Shown: piece after piece, positions 46,204 to 58,465 of the stretch | Position numbering within the stretch: position 1 is the first letter of the stretch | Layout of the letters: the number at the start of each line of letters is the position of its first letter | Source of the DNA: Siphonodentalium dalli | Taxonomy: Eukaryota > Mollusca > Scaphopoda > Gadilida > Siphonodentaliidae | Direction of reading: 5' to 3' | Assembly: GCA_032622095.1 (NCBI GenBank) | Contig: CP136063.1 | Coordinates: 118,686,723 to 118,750,722, forward strand | Length of the DNA stretch: 64,000 nucleotides | Program-made: the position numbers and the translations under genes | Notes under the pieces: model-generated | Databases searched by the model: none | What the model was told of the DNA's origin: nothing | Seen by the model: the letters and a program-made list of their open reading frames with translations, nothing else

Positions 46204-46487
46204 CATAGATCCCTCCCATGGCGGTGCCATTCCCAACCCCGCGACTCGCAAATCTTATGATTAAGTCGGAAATAAAACTGACTCGATGAATTGTTAGAAC
46301 GCGGGAGTTACACGGGACGCATTAATGCGTGGCTAATCCGAGCGCTGATTGACCGGAGTAGGCAATAAACGGACAATAAATTTTAACCCTCCTGATAACA
46401 CAAGGCCGGAGATAATAATCCAAATAGTTCAGTTTCGGGCTTCCCTTAAGGAAAAATTAATTATAATTTTAAAAATTAGATTTCTAT

Positions 46488-46745
46488 ACTGAATGGATTT
46501 TCCCATCCGGCCATGAAAATACATATTGAAATGGCCTATTATTTATTTGGAGGAATATTCAGGGAATTAATAAGAGCAGATGACAGTTAGACGAAAAGCT
46601 AATTCGAGTGCAGAAAGATTCATATTCTTTGGTGGGAAATATGCAGATAATAAGTCAACCTATGGTCGTCTGTTGAACTTATTATCGAAAATTTGTTTAA
46701 GGGAACTACTCTTCAATGAGCATTTAGTTGAGGAAGGGTATATTG
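46488..46745. repeat. Hairpin MITE family H, host of DIRS-like element 2
   Basis: CTATACTGAATGGATTTTCCC, GGGAAATATGCAGATAATAAG, TTGAACTTATTATCGAAAAT and CAATGAGCATTTAGTTGAGG are family H sequence; element 2 inserted at its left end, separating it from its TTAACCC. Confidence 0.5.
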
Positions 46746-46789
46746 CTGGGGTCATGAGCAAATTTTAATGGCAAATAAATTTTAAATTT

Positions 46790-47737
46790 GGGGGGAAATC
46801 CAATCCAAATCAGAAGCTATATAACATGTAAGATAAGATATGATAAATATTATAACATGTAAGAAGATAAGATATGATAAATATTATTTAAACACATATT
46901 ATGGACTTGTTTGAGTGCGATAAACTTATAAGTTAGTTCTCAGGCTCTATGCCAACCTGGGGAATGTAGCATTCTACTAACATCACTGAAAATTTCAAGG
47001 AAATCGACTATACCACTTCATAGAAAACATCATCTGAACTACGCTCAATTGTAAATATTTACATCTCAATTCGGGGCGCAAAAATCGGCGATAAACTAAC
47101 GCAAATGATTTCGCCGTCTAGCGTCATTACATTTAGTTAATATATAAGAATGACAGTGTGTGTTGTTAGTTTGGATTAATATTCTTAAAAATAACTACTT
47201 TGAGCAAGATTATTTTCCATTTCTATTTGATCACCCTACCAGAGTGTTTCACATCACTTTAAAAGTCGGAGATAAAAACATTATACAAACACAAGCTCTG
47301 AAGAGCTTTTGACCGACTGTAGTACACATTGGTACTAATTGCCAATTATTAACATGATGATATTGGTAATTTTCTGTGCTGAGTTATCGAATATCGTGAA
47401 TTTTCAATACAAAATCATTATTTTATAAGATTTATCACTCTATGTTGAACAATGCTTCAAGCTGTCAATGTCACACCATGTTACCATCAATCAGGCCACA
47501 ATAATGTTTTTGGTCTGTTGACAGTCCTGGTAATTCATGGTCATTTGCCCAGAATAAATCAGCACAAATTGTCCAAATATCTTTATCGGTCTCTCATTCA
47601 TATTAATTTCAATACACACAGTTGAGACTCACTAAAATATCTGTCAGTCGGATATCTTGGATGTGGCTGTTCAGATCAGCGATAATACACGAATATATCT
47701 TTTTAGCCTTATGCACATTTTTTATTTGAAATTTTAG
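46790..47737. other. Intronic, nothing recognised
   Basis: AT-rich, with a short local duplication (AACATGTAAGATAAGATATG) at 46825-46885. No gene or delimited repeat. Confidence 0.5.
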
Positions 47738-48038
47738 AAACTCGAGGCTGACAAGTGTTTCCAAGAACTTCCTCAGACTTCCCTTACCCTACAGTTAGCA
47801 ATATACTACTACGCTCTCCAGATATACTCGTCTGTGGTAAACTGCTCTCCAGGACAGTATTCGTCCATCTATCAGGCTTCACCGACCAAACTCATGAATA
47901 AGGTGATCAGCTTTGTGACAAGCAGAGACAGACTGGATTGGCCCAAAGATATCCTACAGCTTGTAGATAAAATGAAGAACTATAAAGAAATGCTTGAAGA
48001 CTACATGCAAGCCCAGATATTAGTTGGACTTGGTAGAG
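47738..48038 (+). CDS. NBAS: NBAS exon 14 of window
   Basis: Acceptor GAAATTTTAG, donor GTAAAG, 301 bases, phase 0 in and phase 1 out. It starts KLEADKCFQELPQTSLTLQL, continues AIYYYALQIYSSV, then SPTKLMNKVISFVTSRDRLD, WPKDILQLV and DYMQAQILVGLGRG. Human NBAS has LQLAAYYYSLQIYA, WPEDLISL and FTQAQILQGLRKG in the same order. Confidence 0.96.
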
Positions 48039-48421
48039 GTAAAGATATACATCATATACATCATGTGAATGTAGTTTCTGAAATCCTGATATGTGAGGAT
48101 TTGTGATCCATGCAAAGGGAGGGTAGTTTTTCATGTAAGAAGACAAATGTTAACATTTTTAGATTGCTCACAACTATTTTAAAGCCACTAATAGATTTCA
48201 TGCCACAAAAGATGTCTCTCATGTGGATGGCCTCGGCAAACCATCTTCTGTGTTCCCTGGGTGTCATTGTCTTCATTTTAACACGTTGGTCACATATGTT
48301 TATTATTTCTTTTTGTTAATTGCCTAAATCCTGTGCAATGTATCTTGCAAATTACAAATAAAACACTGTTTTGTGTTTGTGATCTCGTGGTAAAGTTTAT
48401 AATAGTCTACTTTCTTCTCAG

Positions 48422-48488
48422 GAATAGATGTCACCCGATTCACTGATGACAAACAGTACAAACAAGAAACTATCCTCGGCCTGGCAAT
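48422..48488 (+). CDS. NBAS: NBAS exon 15 of window
   Basis: Acceptor TTTCTTCTCAG, donor GTGAGT. It completes a glycine and reads IDVTRFTDDKQYKQETILGL then A and a split methionine (phase 2). It matches human VDVQRFTADDQYKRETILGLA. A DIRS-like element starts 158 bases after the donor. Confidence 0.95.
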
Positions 48489-51400
48489 GTGAGTTTATTT
48501 GGCTTTGAACTGTGGGTGATTTAGTGGAGCCTGGTGTTGAAAGAAATATATTTCCTGTACTGTTTACTTTATTTTTTAAATCATTATAAATACATGAAAG
48601 AAAATTGTGATTATGGTGAGTTGGTCCCGATCTGATTATAGTCATATTTCCGCTAAAGGAAGTCGTTCACACTGAACTATATGGATATATGTCCTGTTTG
48701 TAAGCCACAGTAGGAAAGGGGTTAACTTTTTGGTCGCCTCCCGACGTCTAATGACTTGCCAAGATTAGTCACGCATGAACGCTCCCCATATAACTGGCTG
48801 TGCTCGATCGAATTGTCTCAGTTTTATTCCTACTGTCGAGCCAACAAGATAAGTTCTAAGGGTGTCTCAACAAATTCAATTTATCGATACAATATCTTTC
48901 TGGTTGCCTCTTCGTTCGTTTTTATCATTATCGGTTTAGAATTCATGGACCGTTTCACTTCAAACATACAATTGTTCCGTGTTTTTGAAAATGCCGATCA
49001 CTTATTTGCGTCTGTAAATTCCACTTCGCCATAGAACGACTATCGTTTCAATAACTTACAACGCACATAGATTGTTGTGAGAAATACATCTATGGAATTA
49101 TTATAGAACCTATAAGGTATGCTAGAATTGGTCAGACCATTAATGCCACGTGTTTCGCTAACAGAAGCCTCCTAATTTCATGTTCTTATACTCGTGGCTT
49201 TTCAACTAGCCGAATTTCTTTCCATAACTCCCTCGCTACTTAAGATGATATTTATCATAATGTTATGATTATTGTGAGAAATACATCTATGGACGTATTA
49301 TAGAGCCTATAAGGTATGGTAGCATTGGTCAGACCGTAAATGCCATGTGGTTCGCTAGTCGAAGTCTCCTAATTTCGTGCGAATGTTATTATACTGTGGC
49401 GTTTCAACTAGGGGAATTTTCTTTCAATAATTCCCTCGCTACTCATCAGAACAACGTGCTTTCACATATTACTTTGTGTTTTATGTTTCAATACTGTCAC
49501 ACATGTATCCATGATCCAGCTAGCTTGAAGTTGACTACAGTTTATCAATATCAGAATGGAACTGTTTCATGTTTAATAATAATTGTTAATTTGTTACTTA
49601 ATGACAGTAGTAGTACTAAGAATCGGTAGTGTCATTATTAATTTCAGACAGGGATTGATATCTGACAAGTGTCAGAATTCTGTTCATGATTCGATTCTCA
49701 TACAGCGCATCAACTTCACTTCAGAATTTAGAAATGCTATCATATACTGATTGCAAACATGACATGCCATTGTCCCCCGGACATCATAGCTACTGATCAA
49801 TCTCAGCCATGTAGGTCGCTTTCGTATCTTTTTGTTTCTGCTCTGATGAACAATAGCTGCGATTCTACGCAAGCCATTCTGAGCCGGTGGGCTTGTCTTT
49901 CTCTCGGTGCATGATATTCGTGATGGCCTAATAATAGTGATCTGTGGGGATTCAGACTAAAATTAATAGTGATGACAATTTCACTCTTGTCTCAATTACA
50001 GATTTTAGTTATTATTGTGAATTTTATCCAAACTTAACCCATCATTTCAAAATTGCTGGGTTGTTTCTTGACTAAATGGTGTCTCCTTCCGGAATACAAA
50101 CATAACTGCTATCCTTCCTGTTCAGGTTTACAGACGGAGAGTGTCGGGTTACTACGATTCTGGATATGGCTCTGATTGGGACCCAAATTACAAATTATGG
50201 GCATTCTTGCCTCTTGTCGACACTCTGAAGGTGTCTAATCGTGGATTCACTATCTACATAAATATTTGAAGGTTCTTTCGATCCTTTCCCCATCTTGATT
50301 CAATTATGGGAATGTGAACGTGTTATTTGCAATGGAACTATCTCACAATTAATTGTTGCGAATAACTTTCCTTATGATTCTATTTTGTGTTCATACCGTC
50401 CTTGGTTTATTTGCATACCGGTCCACCAATTGTCTCTCATTGACTCAAATTATTCATGATCTCAGTCTGACAGAATTTAGAATCGTGGTGACTTGACCCC
50501 TCCAGTTAACTGGCCCACAGTCAATTGCTGCTGTGGAATGTTCAAATTCCTATGTGGCCGCGACGTTTCTCGCAGCATTACTGGCGACCGTGCCTAAATA
50601 TTTGCGATGCCTGGATGAAGGCCCCCAATGCGATATAACAGCAGTGGTATTCCAAGACGACAGTGGGGGGACTGTTTATGAGGCTATTCGCCATATCGTA
50701 CCATTGATATGGCGAATGAAGCACATTTACATGGAAAGCATTTATATTGTCATGTGCCCCACGACCACTGCCAATAGCCTTTCCGAAAAAGAGTCCATCA
50801 CATGGCTCTTCATACTTCTATTGCCCATATCAATTTGATTATCTGCGCACTTCGGTATATGCTGTATTTGTCCTCTTTTCCTTAAACATGCCTTCAAACA
50901 GGACCACTTACATGTAGGTAGGGGGGAGTTCCTCTCTATCATATGGCTTCTTTCTTTTACAACCTGGCTATTAAATTCAAAAAGTTGCACTATTTGGGAT
51001 GCGTGTCCTTGACTGAACTTCGTATGATAATATCATTTGTTTCCTTCCTAGAGGAGCCATCTTCAGAGCGGGTCTTCCCCTAGATTGCTGCATACTTCAT
51101 ACTAACCTACCTATAACACACCTAGGTTGTTCTGCTGCATGTTTGGAGAAAGTGACATGCAGGGAGCAAATTACTTTTGAAATTTTGATTAGCAATTAAC
51201 CTCACATTGACATGATTATATAGCATTGTTCTAAAATCATTGTTCTAAAATTCATACCAAATTGCATAGCTATTATCCAAATTTGAGTAGTAAATTGCGA
51301 TGCGATATCAGTTAATTTGCTTCCTGGTGACATGATGTTCTGTGCCGAGGCCTCACACCTGAGTATTACGTATGGTGACTGTGACAATTTACCCACCGTA

Positions 51401-51534
51401 TTTATCATCTGACTACATTGTACATCATTTGTACTGATTTCGGTTGTCAACTGTCTGAATATTTCACTACGGTCATTTCATTACGTACATTCCATAGACA
51501 TGATCTGTGCGCCTTCATTTCTCGAAATCAGATC

Positions 51535-53223
51535 GCGGTTGGCAGGGTTGGGTGATTTAAATCAAGCGATTTAAATCATTGATTTAAATCAAATTTTTTT
51601 AAATAATGATAAAGTGTCAAGAAATGCAATATTTAACAGGTTTTCTGTAAACTAAAACATGATTATGATTAAACAATATACAAATTGGATAATAGATATG
51701 AAACTGTACAGTAAATACAGGCATACAGCATGGTACCGTATTTACTGTTTCAGCAATGGCCTGTTCCGCTTTATATCATTGTTCGTATTGTTTGCAATAG
51801 AGCCCGAAGCCGCCATCGCACGCCGCCGCCGCCAGCCATATTGGCCACAAGCCGCCGCCAGCCATATTATTTCTAACGCCAGCCACATTTAAAAATCTCC
51901 GCCGCCGGAATTGTAAAATGGCTGAGCCGTGTGCATGGGCTTATATGTCATGCACAACTGTGCTGTGAATCGCAAGAACTAAACCGCATTGCCTAATATG
52001 GACACGGCATGGTTGTTATATTATCAGAACACCTGGCCCCTTAATGTGGAATAGACTATCCCAATGCATGCTTTCATATAACTGAATGGGCGCATCCATT
52101 CGGTATTGAAAGGGTTAAAATATAAATTGTTTATATCGACAACACCCAGTCTCAGACATCACTGGCATTTGTCAATATATACACATAAGAATAGAAAATA
52201 GTTTGAAATATTATATATCATTACTATCGGGTTCATCATTCAATGATGCATGCATATATCGCAAGATGGCAGTGATGATAGCAGTATGAAGACGACAGAA
52301 GTCCCAATGTAACTACTTATACCGATTAGATGGGGAAACTACATAGTATATCCATGCCAGTCCTTCGTGAATTTTCGCCATAATGGAAAAGCCCAACATC
52401 AAAAGATCACGTGTGGTCTGGAATTCTACGGGTTCACCACAAATGCTAAAAAACCAGCGTCTATAACCGGTAACAGGGGATTAGGAACATTTCGGAAACG
52501 AAAATACGCTAAATGATAACATCTCAGCCGGCTGAGCCGCCATATTTCGTCAGCCACGAACTTCGTGATTGAGCCGGCTTAGCTAGCTAACCAGCCACGA
52601 AAATCGGTTGAGCCAGCCATGAAAACTATTTGTCGTGGCTTCGGGGTCTAGTTTGCAACTACAGTGTATACACTCAGATTCAGCACGCCTCACTATACAC
52701 TGTGTAATTTTCTTTCCCCCTTTTCTCTTTGCCTACATGTAAATGCTAACTGAGTATAGCTCTACCATATACTCTACCATCTAACTACTCTAGCTGTCCA
52801 GTGCCTATACTTGATATATAGTGTGATTAACGTATGTCCTCAAGTCACTGAGAGCAAACGTGATTGATAAAATATTCAGTTTTCATCTAAATTTGACTAA
52901 ATTTATTAGTAAAAGTTTAAGCACAGGTCTACCTTTCCAGATATCACAACATTGGAACCCACATGGACCCAAGTGTATGCATAAAGCACATGGTCGCTAT
53001 ATCTGTACTGCCATGATATATGTGTTTCATTGGTATACAAAAAATAATAAAAAAATCACAGAATTATGATTAATCCAGCCTTGGATATAATAAGCAACAC
53101 GTTTCAGAACCTTCATTTATCAGAGAAATTGCACAATTACATATTTTCATAACATTTAGAAGAAAAAAAAAAAATCGATTTAAATCAAAAAAATCAAAAA
53201 AAATCACCAACCCTGGCGGTTGG
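51535..53223. mobile_element. hAT element with 8 bp target duplication, inside DIRS-like element 3
   Basis: GCGGTTGG at 51535-51542 and 53216-53223 flanks termini CAGGGTTGGGTGATTTAAAT and, inverted, CAGGGTTGGTGATTT. Subterminal GATTTAAATC palindromes are repeated three times on the left and once on the right. Removing the nested element at 51800-52648 leaves about 820 bp, close to the size of the other hAT MITE (839 bp). No transposase frame. Confidence 0.85.
51798..52650. mobile_element. TA-flanked MITE nested in the hAT element
   Basis: TA at 51798-51799 and 52649-52650 flanks inverted ends GAGCCCGAAGCCGCCA and GACCCCGAAGCCACGA. GC-rich subterminal repeats of GCCGCC and AGCCAGCCA type sit at both ends, unlike the AT-rich surroundings. 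The TA duplication suggests Tc1/mariner-type mobilisation. Confidence 0.55.
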
Positions 53224-53759
53224 TATTCCACTGGGAACGTGGGCTGCTCTCAGGTGCCTAATGGTTGTGAGGGCCTAATAATAGTGATGTGTGTGGATTT
53301 AGGCTAAAAATAATGATAGTGATTGCACTTTTCGCTCTCTATCTCCATTCCAAATAATAGCGATCGTTGGGACATTTCTACAAAATTAATAATCATACTG
53401 ACACTATTCTTTGGCACCTGAGAGTAGTAGTTTACTTTCTCAGTGGCTGCTATGGTCGGTCTTCAGTCATGAGCACCATGTGCATATGGCTGTTCGTGTC
53501 ATGCTCTCAGGGGGGTTATATATCTATATTTAGTGATACATTGGATTATGCCAGGGATCTGTGCTCTGGCTTCGTCCATGGATTAATGGGCGAGGCTTTG
53601 GTAAGGCCTTCTGGTATGATCTCATGATGAATTATATATCAACCTGATATATCTATCGTATCATTTTATATATCTATATACACAATGTGTAGCACAGGGT
53701 TTCTGCATGATATCTTGTGCTACATACCTCTGCGACGTGATTACTGTTCTAAGAAGAAA

Positions 53760-54560
53760 GACAGGACCAGTTCACGCTCTTCCGATTACGCCTCGGCGGT
53801 TCAATCAGTTAGTGGGGATGCTACCGGTGGAGCAGTCTGGGTACTAGGGACCTCCAGGACGTTTTGTCCCCCACCGGTACCAGCGGTTCTGGGCGCTAAA
53901 GCTGCCAAATTGCGTGCGCCCGAATCGACACCGGCCGAAGCGCCTTCGGCAGCTGCCGAAGGGCCTTCAGCAGCTTAAGCGCAGGGCAGCGGCTGTACCC
54001 ATAGTGGTAGCGAGTCGAGTCCCTCTGGCCGCTAAGCGCTGAATACAGACAAGGCCTTGCCTGCCACTCAACCGTCTTGGGGTCGGAGAACAATGACCTC
54101 TCCCCACCCTCCAGCCTGGCCAGGATATTAGCTTGGTCAGGACCACCTGCAGCATGCGGTGGGAGGGACTCCCTCTGATCCGATGGCTTGACTCCCTTAT
54201 AATTGTCCAACCCCATTTGGGCTATTGGGTTTTCAATTTGATCCCTGTGCCACTAATTAATTGGGCATCAGGTTATCTGCCATTTGCTTTGGCGAACAGC
54301 AGTTTGTTAACTCTTAATGTTGGTTGTCTAGCCATCTTTGGAGTGGGCCTTCTCCAGTGCAGGTCGTTCTGTCGCTAAGGCGGAGAGTGAGTTAGTCACC
54401 TTGCATCCCATGGCGGCTGGGACCTTAGAACTGACAGCTGACGGAAGACGAAGAAGAACGAAGAGTATCTTCTTCAGTTATACTTGCTTGGTTCGCTCGC
54501 AACTATGAATTGGATGGCACCACCTGGGATGTTTCTTCCAAAACAAGGGGGGGAGGTACA
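53760..54560 (+). pseudogene. gag-like and 3' coding remnants of DIRS-like element 3
   Basis: A frame with KKDRTSSRSSDYASAVQSVS then GDATGGAVWVLGTSRTFCPP and an Ala/Glu/Pro-rich tail, stopping at 53978; the DNA continues to align to element 1 with stops and shifts (GRSVAKAESELVTLHPMAAG near 54360, then the 3' block to about 54590). Its Ser-rich low-complexity composition is gag-like; no enzyme motifs are seen. Confidence 0.35.
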
Positions 54561-54684
54561 CGTTTGAGCAATATAGAACTCTAACTATTTTCACATAACT
54601 AATCATAACAGATTCATTAAGAGTTCATATTTATGTGCAATCTATTAACTTTATTGCTCGTGCCTCCTCCTGGGCTTGCATTCT

Positions 54685-54785
54685 AATCCATATAGTTCAG
54701 TGTGAACGGCTTCCTTTAGCGGAAATATTATATTTTTACAAGTATAATACATATTTCCTTAAAGAAAGCCTGAACACTGAACTAT
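54685..54785. repeat. Internal complementary region of DIRS-like element 3
   Basis: ATCCATATAGTTCAGTGTGA...AGCGGAAATAT is the inverse of this element's own left tip (including its private T in CCGCT and the GTCGTTCACAC region), and TATTTTTACAAGTATAATAC...GAACACTGAACTAT is the inverse of its own right tip (including its private CTTGTAAAAATA). Confidence 0.85.
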
Positions 54786-55056
54786 CATAGGTCCCTCCCA
54801 TGGCGGTGCCATTCCCAACCCCGCAACTCGCCAATCTCCTGATTGAGTCCGAAATAAAACTGAGACAATTCGATCGAGCACAGCCGGTTATATGGGGAGC
54901 GTTCATGCGTTACTAATCTTGGCAAGTCATTAGACGTCGGGAGGTGACCAAAAAGTTAACCCCTTTCCTACTGTGGCTTACAAACAGGACATATATCCAT
55001 ATAGTTCAGTGTTCAGGCTTTCTTTAAGGAAATATGTATTATACTTGTAAAAATAA

Positions 55057-57480
55057 AATTTTTGTCCCCCGAAATTTGTTTTCGGGGGACTATTAAAATA
55101 GCCGGTGTCCATCCGTCCTGATATGGTTTCCGGATGATAACTTTAGTTTCGGTTATTAGATCAAAAGCAAATTTCATAGGTGAGTTTATCAGACCAAATA
55201 CAGGTCAAGTTCGAATGTGGGTTTGCTCCGCCCATTTTGCGAGAGTTATTACCCTTTTATTTCTTAGAATCTTGTAATTTTCTGGTTTCCGGATGATAAC
55301 TTCATTTTGTGTGATCATATCTGAACCAAATTTGGTATGTGAGTTTATCAGCCCCTATATACAGGTCAAGTTCAAATATGGGTACAATCCGCCCATTTTT
55401 GCTAGAGTTATGGCCCTTTTTGTCCGCCGACCCAACGGAGGACTATTATAATCAGCCTGTGCGTCCGAGGTTTCCGGATGATAACTTTAGTTAGAGTGAA
55501 CCAAATTAAATTAAATTTGGTATGTGGGTTTACTAGCAGAAAAGACAGGTCAAGTTCGAATTCTGGTTCCGTCCGCCAATTTTCACCAGAGTTATGCCCC
55601 TTTTTCGACTTAGAATTTTACCGTCTGTTAACATTTTTGGTTTCCGACCGATAACTCCAGTTTGGATTATTTGATCTGAACCAAAGTTGGTATGTGTATT
55701 TCCCAGCTAAAGATACAGGCCAAATTCGAATATGAGTTCCGTCCAATTATTTTTACATGAGTTACGGCCCTTTTTGTCCCCCGACGTTTCCGTCGGAGGA
55801 CTATAGAAATGACCCTCGTCCGTCCGTCCGTGCGTCCGTGCGTCCGAGATTGGGTACCTTCATGGTGTAATCAACTCCTCCTACAGTTTTAAACGTAGAG
55901 ATTTGAAACTCTGGGATATTGTTCCTAACATGTTGGTGATTTGCAACATCTATATAGCTAATCAAAAATATAATTTTTTCCATATTTTTGGGGGGGTTTT
56001 CGACTTAGAAAATTTGGAACATTTTTGCCTTTTGGATGAGATTGGGTACCTTCATGGTGTAATCAACTCCTCCTACAGTTTTAAATGTAGAGATTTGAAA
56101 CTCTGGGATATTGTTCCTAACATGTTGGTGATTTGCAACATCTATATAGCTAATCAAAAATATAATTTTTTTCCATATTTTTGGGGGGGTTTTCGACTTA
56201 GAAAATTTGGAATTTTTTTGCCTTTTGGATGAGATTGGGTACCTTCATGGTGTAATCAACTCCTCCTACAGTTTTAAATGTAGAGATTTGAAACTCTGGG
56301 ATATTGTTCCTAACATGTTGGTGATTTGCAACATCTATATAGCTAATACAAAATATTATTTTTTCCATATTTTTGGGGGGTTTTCGACTTAGAAAATTTG
56401 GAACATTTTTGCCTTTTGGATGAGATTGGGTACCTTCATGGTGTAATCAACTCCTCCTACAGTTTTAAATGTAGAGATTTGAAACTCTGGGATATTGTTC
56501 CTAACATGTTGGTGATTTGCAACATCTATATAGCTAATACAAAAATATCATTTTTTTCGCGTTTGCATGCGTTTGTTCATCGGGTTGTTTTGTCCAAGAA
56601 ATTTTGCGGTTGTTTGCAACATCTATATACTGTATAACATTGTTGCAAATAGTATCCTTCTAACAAATCCAATCATGAAGTTTACCACTCGAGTCGGGGG
56701 ACATGTGGTCTGCGACCTTTTATTTGACTTAGAATTTGACCGTCTGTTAACATTTTTGGTTTCCGACCAATAAAGTCCAGTTTGGATTATTTGATCTGAA
56801 CCAAAGTTGGTATACTGTGTCTTTCTCCCAGCAAAACACAAGTCAAGTTCGAATTCGGATTCCGCCCGCCAATTTTCACCAGAGTTATGTCCCTTTTTGA
56901 CTTAGAATTTTTGCCAATTTGAGGTTTCCAGATGATAACTTTAGTAAATGTGTACTGAATGAAATTAAATTTGGTATGTAGGTTTACTAGCACTAAAGAC
57001 AGGTTTTTATGCGCAAACAACGGTCGTATCAAGCCGACGCTTAGAGGCGGACATGAGGTCTACCGACCTTTTATTCGACTTAGAATCCTGTCAATTTCTG
57101 GTTTCCGGATGATAACTTTAGTTTGTGTGATCATATCTGAATCAAATTTAGTATGATAGTTTATCAGCCCAAAATACAGGTCAGGTTCGAATATGGGTTT
57201 GCTCTGCCCATTTTTGTGAGAGTTATGGCCCTTTTACAACATAGAATCCTGTCAATTTCTGGTTTCCGGATGATAAGTTTAGTTTGTGTAATCATATCTG
57301 TATCAAATTTGGTATATGGGTTTATCAGCTCGAAATACAGATCAAGTTCGAATATGGGTACGATCCATCTATTTTTGTCTGGTTGCTTCGGATTTAGGGT
57401 CCTTGTTATTTTTTTCAGAAAAGCTGATGCCCCCAATGAAGCCACTTTTTCGGGGGACACTGTGGCCGGACGACCTTTTA
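55057..57480. repeat. Family P repeat tract
   Basis: Bounded by CCCCCGAAATTTGTTTTCGGGG on the left and TTTTTCGGGGGACACTGTGG on the right. In between, degenerate units repeat GGTTTCCGGATGATAACTTT, ATCATATCTGAACCAAATTT, CAGGTCAAGTTCGAATATGG, CCGCCCATTTT and GAGTTATGGCCCTTTTT. The family also occurs at 20220-20700. Frames on both strands are repeat translations. Confidence 0.75.
55847..56560 (+). repeat. Four-copy 191-193 bp tandem repeat
   Basis: Units start GAGATTGGGTACCTTCATGG at 55847, 56038, 56231 and 56422 (the last partial) and are nearly identical, far more so than the surrounding family P units. A period near 192 (a multiple of three in part) lets short frames repeat the same peptide; no evidence that it is translated. 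Confidence 0.9.
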
Positions 57481-58465
57481 TTAAACCTGATTTGTGGATG
57501 AATTCCCCCATTTAGTTCTAAAAGTATACACAGACAAAAGTTAAGTGATCAGAGTATAACGTATGTTTTTTTCTCCTCGAGTGAGATGTGTAGGATTATT
57601 TTTAAGAGGCACTAACCGAGGTAAAATAATCATCGCATCTCACGAGAGGAGAAAACCTGTATGCTATTCACAGCAGTTGACTGTTGTGTTTATTATCTTT
57701 TCTATACCAGTTTGTTACGACTCAGATGACCATGAAACACCCAGTTAGACCTAATACGTTCTTAAAGCTACAACATCAAGAGCAATTTCTGTTAAAATAA
57801 TGCGCAAGGATACTGAATGATGCAAAAATTAACGTCCTGATGCAGTGCTGAGAGTAGGATAACATCTTGAGAGTAGAATAACTTGTTCGGTCTTCTGGTA
57901 ATGGGGATATGATTTATATTTTTACGTAAAAAGTTGATGAAAATATAATAAATTAGAATCATCTATTATTCAGTTCGAGGATATGAACATAGACATAGTA
58001 TATTGCACAATCAATATACAAGTATAGGAAAAGGCAACCATTGAACACAAATGAAAGAATGATAACATACTGCAAGTAGATAAAAGGCTGAAATCATTTC
58101 AATGTATACAATGGTGTGATTTGCAATTGCACCAATACATATGACACCACGTTATATGCCCATTGCTGCTAAATTAAAAGTTCTGTCAAAACTCCAACCA
58201 ACTAATCAGCCACCTTTTCATTATTATATCTTTTGATTAGTGGTCCCAAAATTTTCAAGTTACAAATTCCAACATTAACGGTTCAAGTTAAACCCAATGT
58301 CATGTTTATTAGTCTATATTTCTAAAATTTTATGCTGAATATTGGCAGGCAGAGATTTTTTATACAGTATAATAGAAAAAAGAGTAGCCTAGTGGGCCAT
58401 ACATGACCCTGGAATTCTAATTAGTATTTTAGCCAAGAAGATGAAACTAAACTTTGTATCCACAG
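57481..58465. other. Intronic, nothing recognised
   Basis: An inverted pair near 57565-57655 (TCCTCGAGTGAGATGTG and CATCTCACGAGAGGAGA) is the only structure noticed. No gene. Confidence 0.4.

Larger units (their letters stand above)
44444..46480 (+). mobile_element. DIRS-like element 2 (2 kb, internally deleted)
   Basis: Left tip TTCCGCCATGGAAAGCCCTT, right tip (reversed) TTTTTCCTTAAGGGAAGCCC. Host sequence CCC-TTT-CTATACTGAATGG is split with TTT at 44441-44443 and 46481-46483. Long inverted subterminal repeats (about 44470-44630 and 46250-46430; shared GAGTTACACGGGACGCAT/ATGTCCCGTGTAACTC-like) and an internal complementary region at 46105-46203. Interior: a single copy of the subterminal repeat (44880-45020) and gag/3'-frame remnants (45300-45950). 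Much shorter than elements 1 and 3. Confidence 0.7.
48646..55056 (+). mobile_element. DIRS-like element 3, carrying nested elements
   Basis: Left tip ATTTCCGCTAAAGGAAGTCG, preceded by CAT (48643-48645). The right tip (reversed) has ATTTCCTTAAAGAAAGCCTG. Inverted subterminal repeats: about 48680-48835 and 54850-54990 (GTTAACTTTTTGGTCGCCTC against its inverse). Internal complementary region at 54685-54785. Interior: two subterminal direct repeats (49060-49440), blocks shared with element 1 (50700-50990 with 24650-24790; 53760-54170 with 23690-24100) and the 3' frame remnant. The inserted hAT element (51543-53215) accounts for most of its excess length; without it the element is about 4.7 kb. 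No reverse transcriptase was recognised. Confidence 0.7.

Noticed and set aside
55903-56637. Tandem copies of a peptide with YLHGVINSSYSFKCRDLKLWD.
   Set aside because: The nucleotide repeat explains it; the encoded segments end at stops or shifts and the flanks are non-coding family P repeat.
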